Assembly: GCA_958410215.1 (NCBI GenBank)
Contig: CATYOF010000001.1
Coordinates: forward strand, 124,001-188,000
From: an uncultured Cryptobacterium sp.
GTDB lineage: Bacteria > Actinomycetota > Coriobacteriia > Coriobacteriales > Eggerthellaceae
Length of the DNA: 64,000 nucleotides
Direction: 5' to 3'
The notes under the pieces were generated by a model. The model did not search any database, was not told the origin of the DNA, and was given only the letters and a program-made list of their open reading frames with translations. The position numbers and the translations under genes were made by a program. Positions 9,501 through 17,726 of this stretch are shown piece after piece (positions within the stretch are counted from its first letter, which is position 1; the number at the start of each line of letters is the position of its first letter).

Positions 9501-10014
9501 ATCCCATTGCCACCAAAGCCTCAGCTAAGTCTTCAAAACAAGAAACGCTACCTTGCGGATGTTCCGCCAAGTCAACTCCTTGCTTGAGCACTAAGGGACG
9601 CGCAAGATTGCTTTTAGGGCTTGCAATTTTTCGCAGCAACGCTCGTGCCGAAGCAACCACAATAACTGGCTTTTTATTTTGAAGAGCCCAAAGCGCCTCT
9701 AAGCGCGACCCATGCAAACGCGGTTGCAGGGGCGCCTCTACCGAAAAGGGATTCCCTTCATAATCCGCATAACGGAACACCCTTTCCTCTCCCACAAAGG
9801 CACCTACCGTACGCGCAAAGGTATCAGCTGCATCTTCACCAGCGCATACCACCAGAGTAGTTCGTGGGTCTTCCACAAAACGCGCTGCCACCAAAAACGG
9901 ACGCGCCGATGAGGCCACACCAATAACCGCATCCTCATGAGAATCCATTTTTTGCCACGCTTCATCAACAGCGTGAGATTTTTTCAACGTAGCAGAAAGA
10001 AGATCTATCAGCAT
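6523..10014 (-). CDS. mfd: Transcription-repair coupling factor Mfd
   Basis: Mfd is a DNA translocase that removes RNA polymerase stalled at DNA damage and recruits UvrA. The 1163-residue length is normal. An N-terminal UvrB-like region comes first, followed by the RNA polymerase-binding segment. The helicase core has a Walker A CGDVGFGKTE near 633-642, a DEEQ box in VIIDEEQRFGVGHKEQLK near 736, and the later motif GRVGRSSTQAYAYF. The C-terminal domain includes EEYLPDADERVLYYRKI. The ATG is preceded by AAAGGGG at a good distance. The gene stands alone, divergent from nth, with palindromic element A after its stop. Confidence 0.97.
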   Translation of the reverse strand: MLIDLLSATLKKSHAVDEAWQKMDSHEDAVIGVASSARPFLVAARFVEDPRTTLVVCAGEDAADTFARTVGAFVGEERVFRYADYEGNPFSVEAPLQPRLHGSRLEALWALQNKKPVIVVASARALLRKIASPKSNLARPLVLKQGVDLAEHPQGSVSCFEDLAEALVAMGYDNSGQLEGPGTFCVQGGTIDIFPGNLSYPIRCDFFGDELDEIRRFLPSTGQTISSLSEVEIFPVREFRADAASIRRAQRHLAKSAATNREMRELLERLEDDSKEIPDVLTPYLVEEATSVGVYLAKNALTVLIEPRSLFDDAQHALDSYAKLASGTSIPVYDVFSRATELNFGNNPRATYVSIMRVGVQLDSELVVKRVEVAGDPEKLYGRLRSLAEAGFTVVFSVPHFRARQEIKLSLVDLGIPINEVLDVVGDPTAKLRRGQVNIVDVDIPLGMIFPAAKMALVSLADTQGSMATRKRSRVDVTEITFSYKPGDYVVHAAHGVAFFRDIVRQDVSGSERDYLLLEYAEGDKLYVPVEQLDRVTRYVGPEGSSPRLTRLNTSDWSRALTKARKATKKLAFDLVDVYTRRAATQGYRYGEDTLAQHEMEESFPYQETPDQLAAIADIKADMQSPHPMDRLVCGDVGFGKTEVALRAAFKATQDNKQVMVLCPTTILAQQHYATFSERFAPFNVRVEVLSRFRTPAQQKAALEDFASGKVAVLVGTHRLLSRDVNPHDLGLVIIDEEQRFGVGHKEQLKNMRESIDVLTLSATPIPRTMQMGLSGVRDMSLILTPPDDRRPVKVHVGEWDPDLVSDAIRRELERKGQVYYVSNRVRSIDEAVQRVHAAAGEARVGVAHGKMTKEQLEHVMEDFSAGELDVLVATTIIESGIDNPHTNTLIIEDSQRLGLAQMYQLKGRVGRSSTQAYAYFLFPDNITMTEEAMARLTALNEHTELGSGMRVAMRDLEIRGAGSLLGAEQSGNMSAVGFDLFAQMLATAVNMTREGNTNSTEYLPPALSDIVVNIPGHTYFPEEYLPDADERVLYYRKIASADTLEAVEQVYQELIEKHPEMPQAALNQIEKARLKAFANEHGIRLISVTSGKLVVEPITLTKTQASTLRRKAGRYLADKKKMTVPLRVFMPKNTEDNPDDASMLAQVFAYLRGLFEEQNTNK

Positions 10015-10185
10015 CGTGGTATAACCCCTTTTAAAACCGCTCCCAATATATCCCGCAAGGCGAACTAAAGGTATAAAACCTTGCAGTTTATTGGTTATTT
10101 CTATCTCTTAAGCTGCAACATCTTTGCTTTTGCAGCATACTAATGCTTGCTTAATTTCACCACATCAACCGCTAAAGGAACCGCT

Positions 10186-10851
10186 ATGGCACGAGAAAAA
10201 GTTGCAGATAAACGCGCCCGCGCATTAGCTGTTGCAGACCGTATGAATGCCTATTACGGTCAAGCAGAATGCGCCCTTCACTATACCAGCCCTTTTACGC
10301 TTACCATTGCAGTTCTTTTATCTGCACAAACTACCGACGCAGGAGTAAATAAGGTTACCCCCCGATTGTTCGAAAAATATGGGACCCCTGAAACTATGGC
10401 ACAAGCCAACGTTGAAGAGGTCATGGATATTATTCACTCCATTGGCTTTTATCGCAATAAGGCAAAAAACTGCATTGCAGCAGCACAAATGATAATGTCT
10501 GATTTTGGTGGCGAAGTACCCCATACTATGGAAGAACTACAACGCCTTCCCGGTGTCGGAAGGAAAACCGCTAACATTGTTTTAAATGAAGCCTTTGGTA
10601 TTGTCGAAGGAATTGCCGTTGATACCCATGTATTCCGCATAGCCCATATGTTGAAGTTCGCAGGTCCTTCGGCAGACACGCCCGCTAAAACCGAACAAGC
10701 GCTCTTAAAACTCTATCCAAAAGAATACTGGAAGCCCATTAATCATCAATGGGTACTTTTTGGGCGTGAGTTTTGCATAGCCCGTAGACCTCGCTGCAGT
10801 GCTTGTTTTATATCTGATTTATGCCCTCACGCTCCAAAGGAGAACTTGTGA
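10186..10851 (+). CDS. nth: Endonuclease III
   Basis: This DNA glycosylase/AP lyase removes oxidised pyrimidines. The ATG at 10186 has AAAGGAA five bases upstream; an earlier TTG (10147) has none. The 221-residue protein has the helix-hairpin-helix LPGVGRKTANIV with catalytic Lys near 127, the catalytic Asp in VDTHVFRI near 146, and a C-terminal 4Fe-4S site of spacing C-x6-C-x2-C-x5-C. Its stop codon overlaps the GTG start of the following LysR gene (GTGA), which points to translational coupling. It contrasts with the MutY relative at 20563-21555, which has lost its cluster. Confidence 0.96.
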   Translation: MAREKVADKRARALAVADRMNAYYGQAECALHYTSPFTLTIAVLLSAQTTDAGVNKVTPRLFEKYGTPETMAQANVEEVMDIIHSIGFYRNKAKNCIAAAQMIMSDFGGEVPHTMEELQRLPGVGRKTANIVLNEAFGIVEGIAVDTHVFRIAHMLKFAGPSADTPAKTEQALLKLYPKEYWKPINHQWVLFGREFCIARRPRCSACFISDLCPHAPKENL

Positions 10852-11753
10852 ACTTAGCTCATTTAAAGTATTTCATTACCCTTGCCGACCAGGAACACTT
10901 TGCCAATTCCGCACGTTCCCTAGGTATTGCGCGCTCAACACTTTCCCTTGCTATTTCACGTTTAGAAGAAGATCTTCATGCACCCCTGTTCACCAAAAAT
11001 GGCAGCACGTTTACCTTGAGCCCTTACGGCAAAGAATTCTATCGCTATGCCTCACTTGCACTCAAAAACATTGAAATGGGCATGAGTAAAGTAGATGCTA
11101 TGCTGAACAACCGTACCGAAACCTTATGTATTGGGGTTCCTTTTACTATTCAAAGTGAAGATTGGGCACAAGTAGTTCGTTCCTTTCGCGCCGAAGCTGA
11201 TCCTACGCTTTCAGTGAAAATCATTCAGGGCTTTAGTGGTAGCCTACTGAACGATCTTGCTGCAGGAGAACTTGATGTAGTATTTGCCGCAAAACTAGAA
11301 GATGCTCCCGCAGGGCTAACCTTTACCCCCTACTGGGCACAACAGTTGGTGGTCGCCGTAAATAAGGATAACCCTCTTGCTCAGCGAAAAAGCATTTCGC
11401 TTGAAGAATTGAAGGGCTATCACATTCTGTCCTATGCCAAAGGCTGGCCCCCGCATGACGACATCTCCGCCTGCGTTGAAGGCTATGACCTGGACATTGA
11501 AGAACAGTTCAAGGAAGAAATTACCATCTGTTCAATGGTATCTGCTGACGAACATGCCATTGCCTTTGTTGACTACTCATTTTTAGTAGGCGCATTCAAG
11601 GATATTGTTTGTATCCCCATTGATGAAGTGGCCGAAGATTTTCACAAGCTCTATCTTATTTACCGCAGTAACGAAACCATGAGCGAAGGCCAAGCGCATT
11701 TTATTGAATACATGAATGAGCATCCCATCCCGCCTGCACGTCTCAAACAATAA
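10848..11753 (+). CDS. LysR-family transcriptional regulator
   Basis: The start is GTG at 10848, preceded by AAAGGAGAA; GTG and the nth stop TGA share bases. The protein (301 residues) has the N-terminal winged helix-turn-helix of LysR regulators: LKYFITLADQEHFANSAR, then the recognition helix region STLSLAISRLEEDL. The C-terminal effector domain begins ETLCIGVPFTIQSEDW. The effector and target genes are unknown; LysR regulators often act on a divergent neighbour, but here the neighbours are nth upstream and a convergent hydrogenase protease downstream. Coupling to a repair gene is unusual and may be chance. Confidence 0.92.
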   Translation: MNLAHLKYFITLADQEHFANSARSLGIARSTLSLAISRLEEDLHAPLFTKNGSTFTLSPYGKEFYRYASLALKNIEMGMSKVDAMLNNRTETLCIGVPFTIQSEDWAQVVRSFRAEADPTLSVKIIQGFSGSLLNDLAAGELDVVFAAKLEDAPAGLTFTPYWAQQLVVAVNKDNPLAQRKSISLEELKGYHILSYAKGWPPHDDISACVEGYDLDIEEQFKEEITICSMVSADEHAIAFVDYSFLVGAFKDIVCIPIDEVAEDFHKLYLIYRSNETMSEGQAHFIEYMNEHPIPPARLKQ

Positions 11754-11760
11754 AAGCCGT

Positions 11761-11966
11761 TCCGGTGTCACACGCTAGCCGCTTGGGTCACCCCGCACAC
11801 CAGCTGCTTGGGTCGCCTCGCCGAACAGGAATTTCGTCATTTTGACTAGAGCTCGTCATTTTAACCAGCTGGAGCGTTTGCAATCCAAGCGACCCACCTA
11901 ATTTATAACAAGGGGTTACTTTATTTATGACAAGAGGCCACTTTGTTTACTGAAGCTTCATAGCGG
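11761..11966. repeat. Short degenerate repeats in convergent spacer
   Basis: The spacer between the LysR gene and the hydrogenase protease holds several short repeats. GCYGCTTGGGTCRCC occurs twice near 11779-11815, with an inverted relative near 11883-11900. CGTCATTTTRACYAG occurs twice near 11834-11866. ACTTTRYTTR recurs near 11917, 11940 and 11972; the last copy lies in the final codons of the protease gene. The copies suggest local duplication and decay, or paired hairpins that end transcription. Confidence 0.5.
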
Positions 11967-11969
11967 GAG

Positions 11970-12482
11970 CTACTTTACTTGCTGAAGCGGCTTTCCGTCC
12001 TTGCGCGTGATATCGCATCCGCGACGCACCAATTCTGCAACCACTGTTTCTGCTAAAAAGGGCAAACGTTCTGCCACCTTTGGGGTAAGGCCTTCTATAA
12101 ATTCTGCTGGCTCCAAATTTTCCACCTGCATACCAAAACACAAGCCCTCAGCTTCAAAGCCAAGCATGGTGGCAGCATCAAAAAGATCGGCAAGCTTTAA
12201 ATCATGCAGCGACGTGCGTGCACCCGTGGCGCGGGCAATATCGTAGGGTTCGTAGCGAAATACGGTTCCCGGTTGCGCATCAGTTCCATCTACCGCATCG
12301 ACCGTGATAAGCGCGTCGTATTCTTGCACCTTAGATACCATGTCAAGCGTCATGCAGCCCACATCATAGGTGTCTACATTTTCAGGCAACGTATACTGTT
12401 CATGAATATAATCGTATACAGCAGGTCCAATGCCATCATCAAGCATCAAACGATTGCCTACAAAAAAGACTGCGATACGCAT
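11970..12482 (-). CDS. hyaD: [NiFe] hydrogenase maturation protease (HyaD/HycI type)
   Basis: This endopeptidase removes the C-terminal tail of the hydrogenase large subunit after nickel insertion. The ATG at 12482 has GAGGAGAA seven bases upstream, better than an ATG at 12503. The 170-residue protein has the family signature GNRLMLDDGIGP near 9-20, DVGCMTLDM, and ITVDAVDGT with acidic nickel-contacting residues. It lies about 3 kb from the hydrogenase structural operon (15342-18944) on the same strand but separated by unrelated genes. Its substrate is very probably the large subunit at 16035-17723, whose tail is uncleaved in the gene. Confidence 0.9.
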   Translation of the reverse strand: MRIAVFFVGNRLMLDDGIGPAVYDYIHEQYTLPENVDTYDVGCMTLDMVSKVQEYDALITVDAVDGTDAQPGTVFRYEPYDIARATGARTSLHDLKLADLFDAATMLGFEAEGLCFGMQVENLEPAEFIEGLTPKVAERLPFLAETVVAELVRRGCDITRKDGKPLQQVK

Positions 12483-12645
12483 ATCTCTATTCTCCTCTAT
12501 CACTATGAAAGTTACGTAGCAGCTTAGCTCCCACTAAAACTCCCTTAAATCTGCCTACTAACGGCACTCCATACGCTGCACGTTGCACGCATCACGCATG
12601 TTATGCACGTCGCACAAGCTACTAACGCGAAACATCTGCCTATTT

Positions 12646-13101
12646 CTATGCCCCTATGGTAGGTCGTATTACCAGATTGTAGTAGGTTGCTGCCGCAATC
12701 ATTATCGCCGCAAGAATTCCCATAGCAACAGCCCACTTTACTTGACGTTTGCGGTATTGTTCTTTCGTTTTTCCCAATGACAAATCACGACGAAGAGCAT
12801 ATACCTGCGAAGCACGAGCAAACACTACGGTAACTCCCGCAAGAATGAGCGCGGCAATAATTGCCAACACCACCGCCAAGGGCGAAGGGTTAGCATACGC
12901 ACCATACAACAAGTTATCAATAAGAAGCCAAGCGGGATAATAAAGAATCGTAATCCAAATACCATGAGCGGGTCCCCAAATGGGAGGCATAAAAAGCGCG
13001 CCAAGGTTGAGAGGCGGCAACCCCTCTAGGGAGATTTCATCAATAGAAACCTCCCTATACTGATCAGGTTGGTTAGCATTATGTTTAGTATCCTTACTCA
13101 C
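12646..13101 (-). CDS. Small membrane protein of unknown function
   Basis: This 151-residue protein starts at GTG 13101 with GGAAGGG upstream. It has a hydrophilic N-terminus (about 1-30), a hydrophobic region with PPIWGPAHGIWITILYYPA near 40-58, a helix at about 73-95, a basic cytoplasmic loop containing RRDLSLGKTKEQYRKRQ, and a last helix near 124-146. I do not recognise a named family with confidence. It lies between the hydrogenase protease (same strand, 163 bases downstream) and sdaA, which is divergent. A role in the envelope is all that can be inferred. Confidence 0.7.
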   Translation of the reverse strand: MSKDTKHNANQPDQYREVSIDEISLEGLPPLNLGALFMPPIWGPAHGIWITILYYPAWLLIDNLLYGAYANPSPLAVVLAIIAALILAGVTVVFARASQVYALRRDLSLGKTKEQYRKRQVKWAVAMGILAAIMIAAATYYNLVIRPTIGA

Positions 13102-13370
13102 CCGACTACCCTTCCGCTTAAGGTGTACGCAACTAGCTTTATAGCTTTTTCTCGCTATTCCTTCTCACCGTTCTTTAAACTCTCCAAATCCAAGAAGAAA
13201 TGCATGTTTTTGATGCTTAGTTTTTCAACGTATAGTTGTGCTTTTGCCTTGCATAATTCTTAGTTGCTAGCTATGTTATCAGAGCGAAATTAGCAACCAA
13301 TATTCATGCTCCAATTTGCTTCCAAACGGTAGTTTATTGACAGCTTACCTATAGCGATAGGAATAATGCC

Positions 13371-15068
13371 ATGTCTCAACAATCCGCTTCTCTTGCAACT
13401 TCTGCTTTTGAAATCTTAGGACCTATTATGGTTGGTCCTTCCTCTTCCCATACTGCAGGAGCACTTCGCTTAGCACAAGTTGCTTCTTCCCTTTTGGAAG
13501 GAACTATTACTTCGGTGCGCTTTACCCTTTGGAATAGTTTTGCTCAAACCTATCAGGGTCATGGTACCGATCGCGCTTTGGTAGCAGGCATGCTAGGGCT
13601 TCAAACCGACGATGAACAAATTCGAGATGCTTTCACCCTTGCAAAAAAACGTTCAATGAACTTTGAGTTTGTTGTTGCAGGCGAAAATACCTCCCTCCAT
13701 CCTAATACCGTCGATATTGAAATGACAAATACACAAGGGCTACACGCCACCGTCCGAGGAGAAAGCCTAGGAGGCGGGAAAATTCGCATCAGCCGCATTA
13801 ATGAAGTAGAGGTTAACATTTCTGGTGCTTATTGCACCTTATTCGTTGCTCACCGCGATGCCCCTGGTGCTCTTGCAGCACTCACCACCCTGCTTGCAGA
13901 AGAAAGCGTAAACATTGCTTTTTGCAGCACCTATCGAACTGAAGCAGGCGGGCAGGCTTATTCGGTCTTTGAAACTGACGAATACTATTCTGGATCGTCT
14001 TTTATCGAAAAGGTTAAAAGCTTAGATTTGGTAGATTACGCTACCTTTATTGAAGTTCCCGGAAGCGCAGCACCTTCTTCTTCCCATTCAGCATCCAATC
14101 CTTATCTTTTTTCCTCTGCGCAAGAATTACTGTCCCTGTGTGAAGCTCAAAGCGTAAATATCGGAAAAATAATGACCGAACGCGAATGTTATTTATACGG
14201 CAAAGAAGCTACCACGCATACTATTCGCAAGGTAATACAGGTCATGAAAGAAGAAACGAGTGATCCCCTGCTTAATCCAAAGCCATCGTTGGGAGGTTTT
14301 ATCGGCGGGGAAGCTCAAAAAATAAACAAGAACACTTTCGGCCTTGCAGGCAGTTTAATGGGTACCGTACAAACTAATGCCGTTGCACGCGCAATGGCGG
14401 TATTAGAGCGCAGTGCTGCCATGGGCGTTATCGTTGCTGCTCCTACTGCAGGATCGGCTGGCGTAGTACCCGGGTGCCTTTTAGCAGAAGCAGAATATTT
14501 AGGTCTACTCTTCCAAGACGAACCCTTACTGAACGAGCCCTTCCAAAGTGAAACTTCGCAGGAAGAATTCTCCCGAAAGGAACCCTCACCGGAGGGACCT
14601 TCAGAATGTTTGCAGGATGCACTTTTCTGTGCCGCAGCAATTGGCTACCTCCTTTCTACTAACGCCTGTGTTGCTGGCGCTGAAGGCGGTTGTCAGGCAG
14701 AAGTAGGAAGCGCTGCCGCTATGGCAGCGGGTGCTCTCGTACAGATGTTGGGAGGCACCCCAAAACAGTGTCTTGATGCCGCATCCCTTTGCCTGTCAAA
14801 CTTACTCGGTCTGGTATGCGACCCCGTAGGGGGATTAGTAGAAGTTCCCTGTCAAAACCGCAATGCAATTGGTGTTTCCGCAGCCTTTTCATCAGCACAG
14901 CTAGCCTTATCGGGCATTACAAGCTTAGTCCCCTTCGATGAAATGGCACGTGTCATGCTCGAAGTAGGACATGCGCTTCCTGCAACTCTACGGGAAACCG
15001 CTCTGGGAGGAATTGCAACCGCACTTTCTGCCCTACGTGCTTGCCGTCACTGTAATACCTGTAAATAA
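13371..15068 (+). CDS. sdaA: L-serine dehydratase, single-chain iron-sulfur type
   Basis: The enzyme converts L-serine to pyruvate and ammonia using a catalytic 4Fe-4S cluster. Beta and alpha parts, separate in Bacillus-type enzymes, are one chain here (565 residues). The beta domain has GPIMVGPSSSHTAGALR near 17-33, then an ACT-like regulatory domain near 150-225. The alpha domain, from about 250, has VAAPTAGSAGVVPG and cluster cysteines in ACVAGAEGGCQAEVG, CDPVGG and PCQNRN. The alpha domain is interrupted at about 384-413 by a Glu/Pro/Ser-rich insert made of five-residue repeats, not typical of the family. The ATG is preceded by TAGGAA. It is likely a catabolic energy source for an amino-acid-fermenting organism. 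Confidence 0.94.
   Translation: MSQQSASLATSAFEILGPIMVGPSSSHTAGALRLAQVASSLLEGTITSVRFTLWNSFAQTYQGHGTDRALVAGMLGLQTDDEQIRDAFTLAKKRSMNFEFVVAGENTSLHPNTVDIEMTNTQGLHATVRGESLGGGKIRISRINEVEVNISGAYCTLFVAHRDAPGALAALTTLLAEESVNIAFCSTYRTEAGGQAYSVFETDEYYSGSSFIEKVKSLDLVDYATFIEVPGSAAPSSSHSASNPYLFSSAQELLSLCEAQSVNIGKIMTERECYLYGKEATTHTIRKVIQVMKEETSDPLLNPKPSLGGFIGGEAQKINKNTFGLAGSLMGTVQTNAVARAMAVLERSAAMGVIVAAPTAGSAGVVPGCLLAEAEYLGLLFQDEPLLNEPFQSETSQEEFSRKEPSPEGPSECLQDALFCAAAIGYLLSTNACVAGAEGGCQAEVGSAAAMAAGALVQMLGGTPKQCLDAASLCLSNLLGLVCDPVGGLVEVPCQNRNAIGVSAAFSSAQLALSGITSLVPFDEMARVMLEVGHALPATLRETALGGIATALSALRACRHCNTCK
14520..14609 (+). repeat. 15-base tandem repeat inside sdaA
   Basis: Six degenerate in-frame units of 15 bases, each beginning GAR or GGA, encode EPLLN, EPFQS, ETSQE, EFSRK, EPSPE and GPSEC. 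They interrupt the alpha domain between VVPGCLLAEAEYLGLLFQD and LQDALFCAAAIGYL, which are contiguous in usual family members. Confidence 0.75.
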
Positions 15069-15201
15069 ACGCGGTATATAGAAAATGTCTTGTCATAATC
15101 TCGAATAGACCCTAATAAGCATAGACCCAAATATGCCAGAGTATTAAAAGATGTCCGCAAAACTGCCCGCTTTTTTCGCAATTTTTGCCATGCCCCTATA
15201 G

Positions 15202-15240
15202 AAAAAACTCCGATCCAGTCAAGCTGAATCGGAGTTTTCT
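15202..15240. terminator. Bidirectional intrinsic terminator
   Basis: An 11-base-pair stem (AAAACTCCGAT at 15204-15214 with its complement at 15228-15238) has A/T-rich flanks on both sides. It sits between sdaA (plus) and the hydrogenase cytochrome gene (minus), which converge, so it can end both transcripts. Confidence 0.85.
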
Positions 15241-15341
15241 TATTGCAATTACTTGCTAGAAGAACGAACTAGCTGCAACTACTATTAGTAGCCTATTCAC
15301 CCATACAAACGCCAAGCGAGCAGCCAGCACTTACCTCCATT

Positions 15342-16034
15342 TTAGTGAGCATCTACCGAGTGATCTTCACCAACGATAACATGACGGTTAGGATCGTAAA
15401 CCTTGCCACCATGTTCCTTGCCCAGAAGCATCAACTTAGCAGGAGCAGTACCCTCGATGAATACGAGGTAAATGTGCAACATGCTGAAGATGATGAATAC
15501 AAACATCATGAAGTAGTGAATGATGCGCATAGACATCATGCCACCTACCAAAGATGTACCTGCTGCGAAGAACGTCCAAGATGCGGTAGGAACCCAAAGG
15601 CAGAAGCCAGTGTAGGCCATGATAAGGATAAGTACACCAACACCAAGATAAGAAATCTTTTGAGGAACACCCAGCTTAGCTGACAGAGGATGATCCTTCT
15701 TGATGAACAGATAGTACTTAACCCAAGATACCAACTGGTGGCGATTGTCTGCCTGAGGAAGCCAGGTCTTGTAGTCGCGAACCAAGTTGCGCGTACCACC
15801 CGTAGGAGCAGTTTGAAGCAAGAATGCAAACACAATACGCACGATGCAGTTAACCAAAAGAACAATACCCAGGAAAACATGTGCGCCACGAGCTACACCC
15901 GTCAATGCTGCCCAGAACGGGAAGTGAATCAAGAAACCAGAGAAGATCAAGCAAGCCATGCAGATGAGGTTAATCCAGTGCGTCACACGCATGGGCATTG
16001 GATGAGCTTCTTTATAGTGAGCCAAATGTGCCAT
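15342..16034 (-). CDS. hyaC: Hydrogenase b-type cytochrome subunit
   Basis: The cytochrome anchors the hydrogenase to the membrane and passes electrons to quinones. The 230-residue protein has four membrane helices, with candidate haem-ligating histidines in MRVTHWINLICM near 15-26, GAHVFLGIVLL near 50, and in the third and fourth helices (MRIIHYFMMF, MLHIYLVFIEG). The C-terminus GEDHSVDAH is soluble. The start follows directly after the large-subunit stop. Being the last gene of small-large-cytochrome, it marks this as a respiratory uptake enzyme. Confidence 0.93.
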   Translation of the reverse strand: MAHLAHYKEAHPMPMRVTHWINLICMACLIFSGFLIHFPFWAALTGVARGAHVFLGIVLLVNCIVRIVFAFLLQTAPTGGTRNLVRDYKTWLPQADNRHQLVSWVKYYLFIKKDHPLSAKLGVPQKISYLGVGVLILIMAYTGFCLWVPTASWTFFAAGTSLVGGMMSMRIIHYFMMFVFIIFSMLHIYLVFIEGTAPAKLMLLGKEHGGKVYDPNRHVIVGEDHSVDAH

Positions 16035-17723
16035 TTACTTCACCCCCCAAGGGCTAGTAACCGTTTCGAAGTGCTTACCGGTTGAAGGCTCAGTTACATG
16101 AACTGCACAAGCGGTGCATGGGTCGAAACTATGAACCGTACGAAGAACATTGATTGGCATTTCAACGTCATCAACAGGATTGCCGATAACTGCCTGTTCG
16201 ATAGGACCAGGAACGCCATCTGCATTACGAGGAGCAATGTTCCAGGTGGTAGGAATAATGATCTGGTAACCAGTAATCTTACCGTTGTTAACATGCTCGG
16301 TGTGGTAAAGAGCGCCACGAGGTGCTTCCCAGAAGCCCGTGCCGTCACCGGTCAACGTAGAAGGAGCGCGGAAGTATTCGCTGTCGCCACCCTTAATTGC
16401 TTCGATGAGTTCATCTACCCAGTCACACATAAGGTTAGCGATGTAGAGCGATTCAACCTGACGAGCAGCTACACGACCAAGGGTGGACTGAAGCTGAGGA
16501 ATAGTAAGGTTCAAATCAGCGCAAAGCTTATCAAGGTTGGTCTTAATGAATTCGTTGCCACGCAGATAAGCCGCCAATACACGAGAGAATGGACCAGCTT
16601 CCATGCACTTACCATCATAGCTTGGTGCCTTTGACCAGGTGTAGCGATCAGCAATTTCGCCAAACTCATGACCGTTCTCTTCGAACAGCGTGCCTTCTTT
16701 GTAGTACTCGGTGAATTCAGGCTGGGTAACACCCTCGCGAGGATTAAGGTCAGAATCACCAACATACCAAGAGTGACCAACATATTCCTTGATAAGGTCC
16801 TCATTAACCTCAGAAAGGTTGAGGTTTTCATCAATAACACCGGAAGGCAGATAACGATCAGCCATTTCGAAGGATGGACGCTCAAATACGCCCCAAGCAA
16901 CATAGCGGCCGCAACCCTTACCAAACTCAAGAGCTGGCAAGTAGTAAGGAGCAATTGCCTTGGTGTCAGGAAGCATGGTGGCAGCTACCCAGTCACGAAG
17001 TTCGTGGCAGAGTGACCACAGATCGTCAAGCTTTTCTTCGGTAGGTACGAAGGAAGTACCACCAGGAACCAGTGTCATTACATGAGGCATCTTACCGCCA
17101 AGCAAACCGCAAATCTCAGATGCCTTGGACTGCATGGTTAATGCTTCGATGTAGTGAGCGGTGCAAATAAGATCAAGTTCTGCAGGAAGATTAAACTCAG
17201 TATCCTTAGAACCATTCTTCCACCAGTTGCCAGAGAAGATAGACATCTGACCGTTTTCAGCGAACTTAGTAAGACGCTCAGCCAATGCCTTCAAGTCGGA
17301 CTGACAAGAAGTACCTGCTGCCTCAACCAGGTCGTAAGCATCTGCAATGTTTGCGTTCAAAGCATTGAGTGGGTTTACGTAGTCAAGTGCAGCCAGGGTG
17401 TAGAACCACAAAATGTGGCTATGAAGGAACTGACCACCCTCAATGAGGTTACGAATGATACGAGCATTGTTAGGAATTTCAATGCCGTATGCCTTTTCTG
17501 CTGCGATAGAAGAAGCATGAGCGTGAGATACAGGGCAAACACCACAAATACGCTGAACAATATGAGCAGCATCTTCAGGGGTGCGATCCTGAACTACCAA
17601 TTCCATGCCGCGGAAACAACCGCCGGACATCCATGCATCAGTAACAACGCCGTTTTCTACTTCCATCTCTACGCGCAGATGGCCCTCAATACGGGTAATC
17701 GGGTCGATAACTGAACGAGTCAT
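16035..17723 (-). CDS. hyaB: [NiFe] hydrogenase large subunit, group 1 type
   Basis: This subunit carries the NiFe active site that oxidises H2. The nickel ligands are Cys60 and Cys63 in RICGVCPVSH and the C-terminal pair Cys536 and Cys539 in DPCTACAVH. About 20 residues after His542 form the tail expected to be cut by the maturation protease; a suitable protease gene is at 11970-12482. The length of 562 residues is normal. The protein has no signal of its own and would be co-exported with the Tat-bearing small subunit. The general form resembles the coriobacterial group 1 enzymes (HydDB group 1i), which is my assignment by memory, not by search. Confidence 0.96.
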   Translation of the reverse strand: MTRSVIDPITRIEGHLRVEMEVENGVVTDAWMSGGCFRGMELVVQDRTPEDAAHIVQRICGVCPVSHAHASSIAAEKAYGIEIPNNARIIRNLIEGGQFLHSHILWFYTLAALDYVNPLNALNANIADAYDLVEAAGTSCQSDLKALAERLTKFAENGQMSIFSGNWWKNGSKDTEFNLPAELDLICTAHYIEALTMQSKASEICGLLGGKMPHVMTLVPGGTSFVPTEEKLDDLWSLCHELRDWVAATMLPDTKAIAPYYLPALEFGKGCGRYVAWGVFERPSFEMADRYLPSGVIDENLNLSEVNEDLIKEYVGHSWYVGDSDLNPREGVTQPEFTEYYKEGTLFEENGHEFGEIADRYTWSKAPSYDGKCMEAGPFSRVLAAYLRGNEFIKTNLDKLCADLNLTIPQLQSTLGRVAARQVESLYIANLMCDWVDELIEAIKGGDSEYFRAPSTLTGDGTGFWEAPRGALYHTEHVNNGKITGYQIIIPTTWNIAPRNADGVPGPIEQAVIGNPVDDVEMPINVLRTVHSFDPCTACAVHVTEPSTGKHFETVTSPWGVK

Positions 17724-17726
17724 TGT

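Noticed and set aside
13337..13342. TTGACA upstream of sdaA as a -35 box
   Set aside because: No -10 box lies at the proper distance; GGAATA at 17 bases is poor and overlaps the ribosome site.
17154..17714. Open frame of 186 codons on the plus strand
   Set aside because: It is antisense to the hydrogenase large subunit, whose active-site motifs are intact.
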